A stretch of 64,000 nucleotides of DNA, from contig CAIVQG010000057.1 of assembly GCA_903907985.1 (NCBI GenBank), positions 1 to 64,000 on the forward strand. The letters run 5' to 3'. The notes under the pieces are model-generated. The model searched no databases. It worked only from the letters and a program-made list of their open reading frames with translations, and was not told where the DNA came from. Below are positions 60,956 to 64,000 of this stretch, in pieces (within the stretch, counting starts at the first letter, position 1; each line of letters starts with the position of its first letter). The DNA is from an uncultured delta proteobacterium. Its GTDB lineage: Bacteria; Desulfobacterota; Syntrophia; Syntrophales; Smithellaceae. The translations under genes and the position numbers were made by a program.

Positions 60956-62950
60956 CTACCCCATCTGCAGCAAAATACTATTGAGCTCTTTTATTTCATC
61001 GCGCAGGTTGGCGGCTTTTTCGAACTCGAGATTCTTGGCCGCCTGCTTCATTTCCGCTGTGAGATTTTTAATAAGCACCGGCAAATCTTCTTCATGAGCG
61101 GGAATGGCTCTGCCATGGGCATCCACCGGAATTGTAACGTAATCAGCCTCATAGATGGAGCCCAGTACATTGCTGATCGATTTTTTTATTGTTTCCGGTG
61201 TAATATTGTTATCTTCGTTAAACTTCGCCTGAATGATACGGCGACGCTTTGTTTCATCAAGACAGGCTTGAATTGATTTGGTGATTTTGTCCGCATACAT
61301 GATAACCTTGCCACTGACGTTACGCGCGGCACGACCGCTCGTCTGAATCAGTGAACGCTCGGAGCGCAGGAATCCTTCTTTGTCGGCATCGAGTATCGCC
61401 ACGAGCGATACTTCGGGGATGTCCAAACCTTCGCGTAAGAGATTGACGCCAACCAGCACATCGAACTCACCCAGACGCAAATCGCGGATAATGCTGACAC
61501 GCTCGAGTGTGTGAATATCGGAATGCAGATAGCGTACACGGATCCCCAGACCGCTGTAATAGTCGGTTAAATTTTCCGCCATCCGCTTCGTGAGAGTGGT
61601 CACCAACACCCGTTCCTCTTTTTTAATCCGCTGCCGGATTTCTTCGAGTAAATCATCCACCTGATGCAAAGCTGGTTTGATCTCAATTACCGGGTCCATT
61701 AGTCCTGTCGGACGGATGATTTGTTCCACTCTTATACCTTGCGCTTTTTCCACTTCATAAACAGATGGTGTTGCCGAAATATAAATTCGCTGATTGGGCA
61801 GAGATTCGTATTCTTCAAAGCGCAGCGGACGGTTGTCCATAGCGGAAGGCAGGCGGAAGCCGTATTTTACCAGCGTTTCCTTGCGTGATCTGTCGCCACG
61901 AGACATACCTCCCAGTTGCGGCAGTGTGGCGTGACTCTCGTCGATAATAATCATGGCATCTTGCGGCAGATATTCTATCAGGGTCGGCGGCGGCTCGCCC
62001 GGCTTGCGGCCGGTCAGATGGCGGGAATAATTTTCAATACCCTGGCAGTAGCCCATCTCTTCCATCATCTCCAGATCAAAGTTGGTCCGCTGTTCCAGGC
62101 GTTGTACTTCCAGTAATTTATTCTGTTCCTTATATTCAGTCAGCGTCAGCGCCAGTTCCGCGCGGATATCGGCTGTCGCTCTCTTAAGATTATCGCGAGT
62201 GGTCACATAGTGACTGCCGGGATAAATGGCTGTTTTATTCACTGTTCCTATTTTCTTGCCGCGTAGCGGATCAATAAGCGTCATGGATTCGATGGTGTCG
62301 CCGAAGAATTCCACACGGAGCGCCCGTTCATCTTCATAAGGCGGAAATATTTCCACCACGTCGCCGCGCACGCGAAACGTGCCGCGGTGAAAATCAATAT
62401 CGTTTCGTTCATACTGTATTTCCACCAGGCGCTTTAAAATCTCCTCGCGGGGGATATCCATACCCACTTCCAGTTGTACGATCATGCCCTGATAAGCCTC
62501 CGGTGAACCCAGGCCGTAAATACAGGAGACACTGGCGACAATAATGACGTCACGCCTCGTCAGCAAAGCGTGGGTAGCCGCATGGCGCAGCTTATCTATT
62601 TCTTCGTTAATTGCGGAATCCTTTTCAATAAAGGTATCGGTAGAGGGCAGATAAGCCTCCGGCTGGTAGTAATCATAATAGCTGACAAAGTATTCGACGG
62701 AGTTGTCGGGAAAGAGTCCTTTGAATTCTTCATACAGTTGCGCCGCCAGAGTTTTATTATGCGCAATAATCAGCGCCGGGCGTTGCGCCCGCTCAATGAC
62801 ATTGGCAATCGTAAACGTTTTCCCCGACCCGGTAACACCGAGAAGCACCTGATGTTCCTTCCCCTCGGAAAGACCACGCGACAATTCATCTATCGCCTGC
62901 GGTTGATCGCCTGCCGGCACAAAACCGGTTATCATTTTGAATTTTTCCAT
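60956..62950 (-). CDS. uvrB: UvrABC system protein B
   Basis: This 664-residue helicase-like repair protein has Walker [14 protein letters not shown] (near 38-50), the beta-hairpin [21 protein letters not shown] (about 90-115), DESHATLPQ (DEAD-like), motif [11 protein letters not shown] and a C-terminal UVR domain that meets UvrC. Size and order are standard. uvrC and a cNMP protein follow on the same strand. Confidence 0.98.
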   Translation of the reverse strand: MEKFKMITGFVPAGDQPQAIDELSRGLSEGKEHQVLLGVTGSGKTFTIANVIERAQRPALIIAHNKTLAAQLYEEFKGLFPDNSVEYFVSYYDYYQPEAYLPSTDTFIEKDSAINEEIDKLRHAATHALLTRRDVIIVASVSCIYGLGSPEAYQGMIVQLEVGMDIPREEILKRLVEIQYERNDIDFHRGTFRVRGDVVEIFPPYEDERALRVEFFGDTIESMTLIDPLRGKKIGTVNKTAIYPGSHYVTTRDNLKRATADIRAELALTLTEYKEQNKLLEVQRLEQRTNFDLEMMEEMGYCQGIENYSRHLTGRKPGEPPPTLIEYLPQDAMIIIDESHATLPQLGGMSRGDRSRKETLVKYGFRLPSAMDNRPLRFEEYESLPNQRIYISATPSVYEVEKAQGIRVEQIIRPTGLMDPVIEIKPALHQVDDLLEEIRQRIKKEERVLVTTLTKRMAENLTDYYSGLGIRVRYLHSDIHTLERVSIIRDLRLGEFDVLVGVNLLREGLDIPEVSLVAILDADKEGFLRSERSLIQTSGRAARNVSGKVIMYADKITKSIQACLDETKRRRIIQAKFNEDNNITPETIKKSISNVLGSIYEADYVTIPVDAHGRAIPAHEEDLPVLIKNLTAEMKQAAKNLEFEKAANLRDEIKELNSILLQMG

Positions 62951-62966
62951 AATGCCTTAACTCTTT

Positions 62967-63005
62967 GTCTTTGCGAGCCGCCTCTCAGGCGGCGTGGCAA
63001 TCTCA
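62967..63005. repeat. dispersed GC-rich repeat, copy A
   Basis: GTCTTTGCGAGCCGCCTCTC and AGGCGGCGTGGCAATCTCA form part of a common bacterial dispersed repeat. The same unit recurs at 63877. Confidence 0.8.
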
Positions 63006-63179
63006 CAACTCATCAATAATATGTCCCGAACTATATTTAACTTTACATACAACGTACAAGGAATTTTTGCCTTGATTATCGCTGAACCTGCGAGTCTATA
63101 GGCTTAAACTTAAGATAACCAATTGAAAGATAATAATGAAAAAATCAGCCGGAGTATAGCAATTGGTTAAATTGCGCGG

Positions 63180-63722
63180 TTAATCGTTGTATTTTCTATT
63201 TTCTAGTCTTTGGCCAATTGTGACTATGGATGCATATAATTGATCAAGATCATAATCTTCGCCGTGAAACTTGTATATATGGCCGTCGAGAGCTCGAAGG
63301 TAAGCTTTTTTCGGGAAACCTTTTGTGCCAGTCACCAAGTTCATGTCAAAAAAAGGATAGCCGTCATATTCAGAAATCCACCTATCAAGCCTTTCGTCAA
63401 AATGCTCCAAATGATTTCGGAGTTTTCGGAAAGGCTTTAAGTTTAACCCGGAGAGATCGACGTGTCCTGCCAACAATTGGTAACGCTCGCTGTCTTTTAC
63501 TGGATCGAGTATCCTATCCACAATAGCCGTATGTGTTAGAAAGTGCTGTAAATGAATAAAGATATCAAAAACTAAATTTCCTTGTTTTTCTGATTTCAGG
63601 AATGCAGCCCAAGAGTATTTAGCAAACTCGACCTGGGTTTTGGCTTCCTGAATGTATACTTGCCATTTATCCATATAGTTTATCCATCGGTTAACAGTGT
63701 TTGTATGGATCGGGAACCACAT
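63180..63722 (-). CDS. unknown protein with a HEPN-like RNxxxH motif
   Basis: I do not recognise this 180-residue mostly helical protein. Residues RNHLEHF (near 103) fit the R-x4-6-H motif of HEPN-domain RNases, in which Asn, Asp or His often follows the Arg, as here. HEPN proteins include toxins and antiviral effectors. The motif is short and could be chance. No antitoxin-like partner is visible beside it. The start at 63722 has AGGA 8 bases upstream; an ATG at codon 17 is also possible. Its lower G+C and lone position suggest acquisition. Confidence 0.65.
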   Translation of the reverse strand: MWFPIHTNTVNRWINYMDKWQVYIQEAKTQVEFAKYSWAAFLKSEKQGNLVFDIFIHLQHFLTHTAIVDRILDPVKDSERYQLLAGHVDLSGLNLKPFRKLRNHLEHFDERLDRWISEYDGYPFFDMNLVTGTKGFPKKAYLRALDGHIYKFHGEDYDLDQLYASIVTIGQRLENRKYND

Positions 63723-63876
63723 CTCATCGATCCTATGAGTTGCGGGATAAGTTCAACTACCCTATGCCAATGCGTTAACTAATACTTTAATTTTATGGCG
63801 TTATCAACCTGTTTTCCTGTTTCTCAGTCTGTTACAGTGTCATTGCCCGGCACGCCTACATTGTTTATTACTTCTT
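63723..63876. other. intergenic, upstream of the HEPN-like gene
   Basis: The minus strand here holds the ribosome site and presumably the promoter of the HEPN-like gene. I see no other gene or structure. Confidence 0.3.
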
Positions 63877-63952
63877 CGTCTTTGCGAGCCGCCGCTCAGG
63901 CGGCGTGGCAATCTCAAAATCAATAGATTGCTTCGCTTTGCTCGCAACGACG
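63877..63952. repeat. dispersed GC-rich repeat, copy B
   Basis: CGTCTTTGCGAG (left) and CTCGCAACGACG (right) are inverted ends with one mismatch around an AATCTC...GATTGCTTCG centre. The left half equals copy A (62967-63005). The last 48 bases of the window after it show nothing. Confidence 0.8.
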
Positions 63953-64000
63953 ATGTTGGCTAATAACCTCACCATTCGTTATCCAAATCATGCCAGCCGC

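Overview
The window looks like a chromosome segment of a deltaproteobacterium (Desulfobacterota), probably of the Syntrophales/Smithella type. That placement is inferred from gene content: many PAS-rich hybrid histidine kinases with a V4R partner, zapA followed by 6S RNA, a TIGR03960-type radical SAM fusion upstream of rplU-rpmA-obgE, paired CorC-family proteins, and a two-partner secretion locus rich in FecR domains. No species-level claim is made. Base composition is moderate, with one visibly G+C-richer island at about 30.3-32.2 kb.

Layout: (1) 1-783, the 5' end of a leftward 16S rRNA gene and its leader, with candidate boxA and tandem promoters. (2) 784-16587, a GNAT acetyltransferase and then a seven-gene leftward signalling array: two membrane sensors with no visible kinase domain, two large hybrid kinases with nearly the same catalytic core, a V4R protein, an HD-GYP response regulator and a REC-REC-kinase. 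(3) 16953-26147, leftward housekeeping genes: tyrS, a YmdB-like phosphodiesterase, rny, 6S RNA, zapA, a ZapB-like coiled coil, dusB, a GlmU-like uridylyltransferase without the acetyltransferase half, and two CorC-family membrane proteins. (4) 26263-27992, an apparently intact IS200/IS605 (IS608-type) element with tnpA and tnpB, sitting just upstream of purD. (5) 28021-35604, purine genes (purD, a stand-alone AICAR transformylase, a PurO-type IMP cyclohydrolase, purE) mixed with a cytochrome c', a DUF2804 protein, a cyclophilin and tsaC. (6) 35902-47334, a rightward surface locus: TpsB transporter, TpsA exoprotein, FecR-domain protein, TPR/beta-barrel protein, and a 1039-residue FecR protein with a Gly/Ser and Pro hinge. 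(7) 47516-63722, a DUF3426 zinc-ribbon protein with hpt, a Cys-rich unknown, purU, the radical SAM fusion, rplU-rpmA, obgE, proB, MGMT, mntP, uvrC, a cNMP-binding protein, uvrB and a HEPN-like unknown.

How the genes may work together: the signalling array probably feeds several stimuli (periplasmic solute, Cache ligand, PocR and V4R ligands) into shared kinase cores and an Hpt domain, with c-di-GMP breakdown as one output. The surface locus looks like a secretion and display unit for a filamentous adhesin, with FecR-domain proteins used structurally, because no sigma factor is encoded beside them. The purine genes replace bifunctional PurH with two separate enzymes. Several families of intergenic palindromic repeats lie between genes and create false N-terminal extensions of two reading frames.
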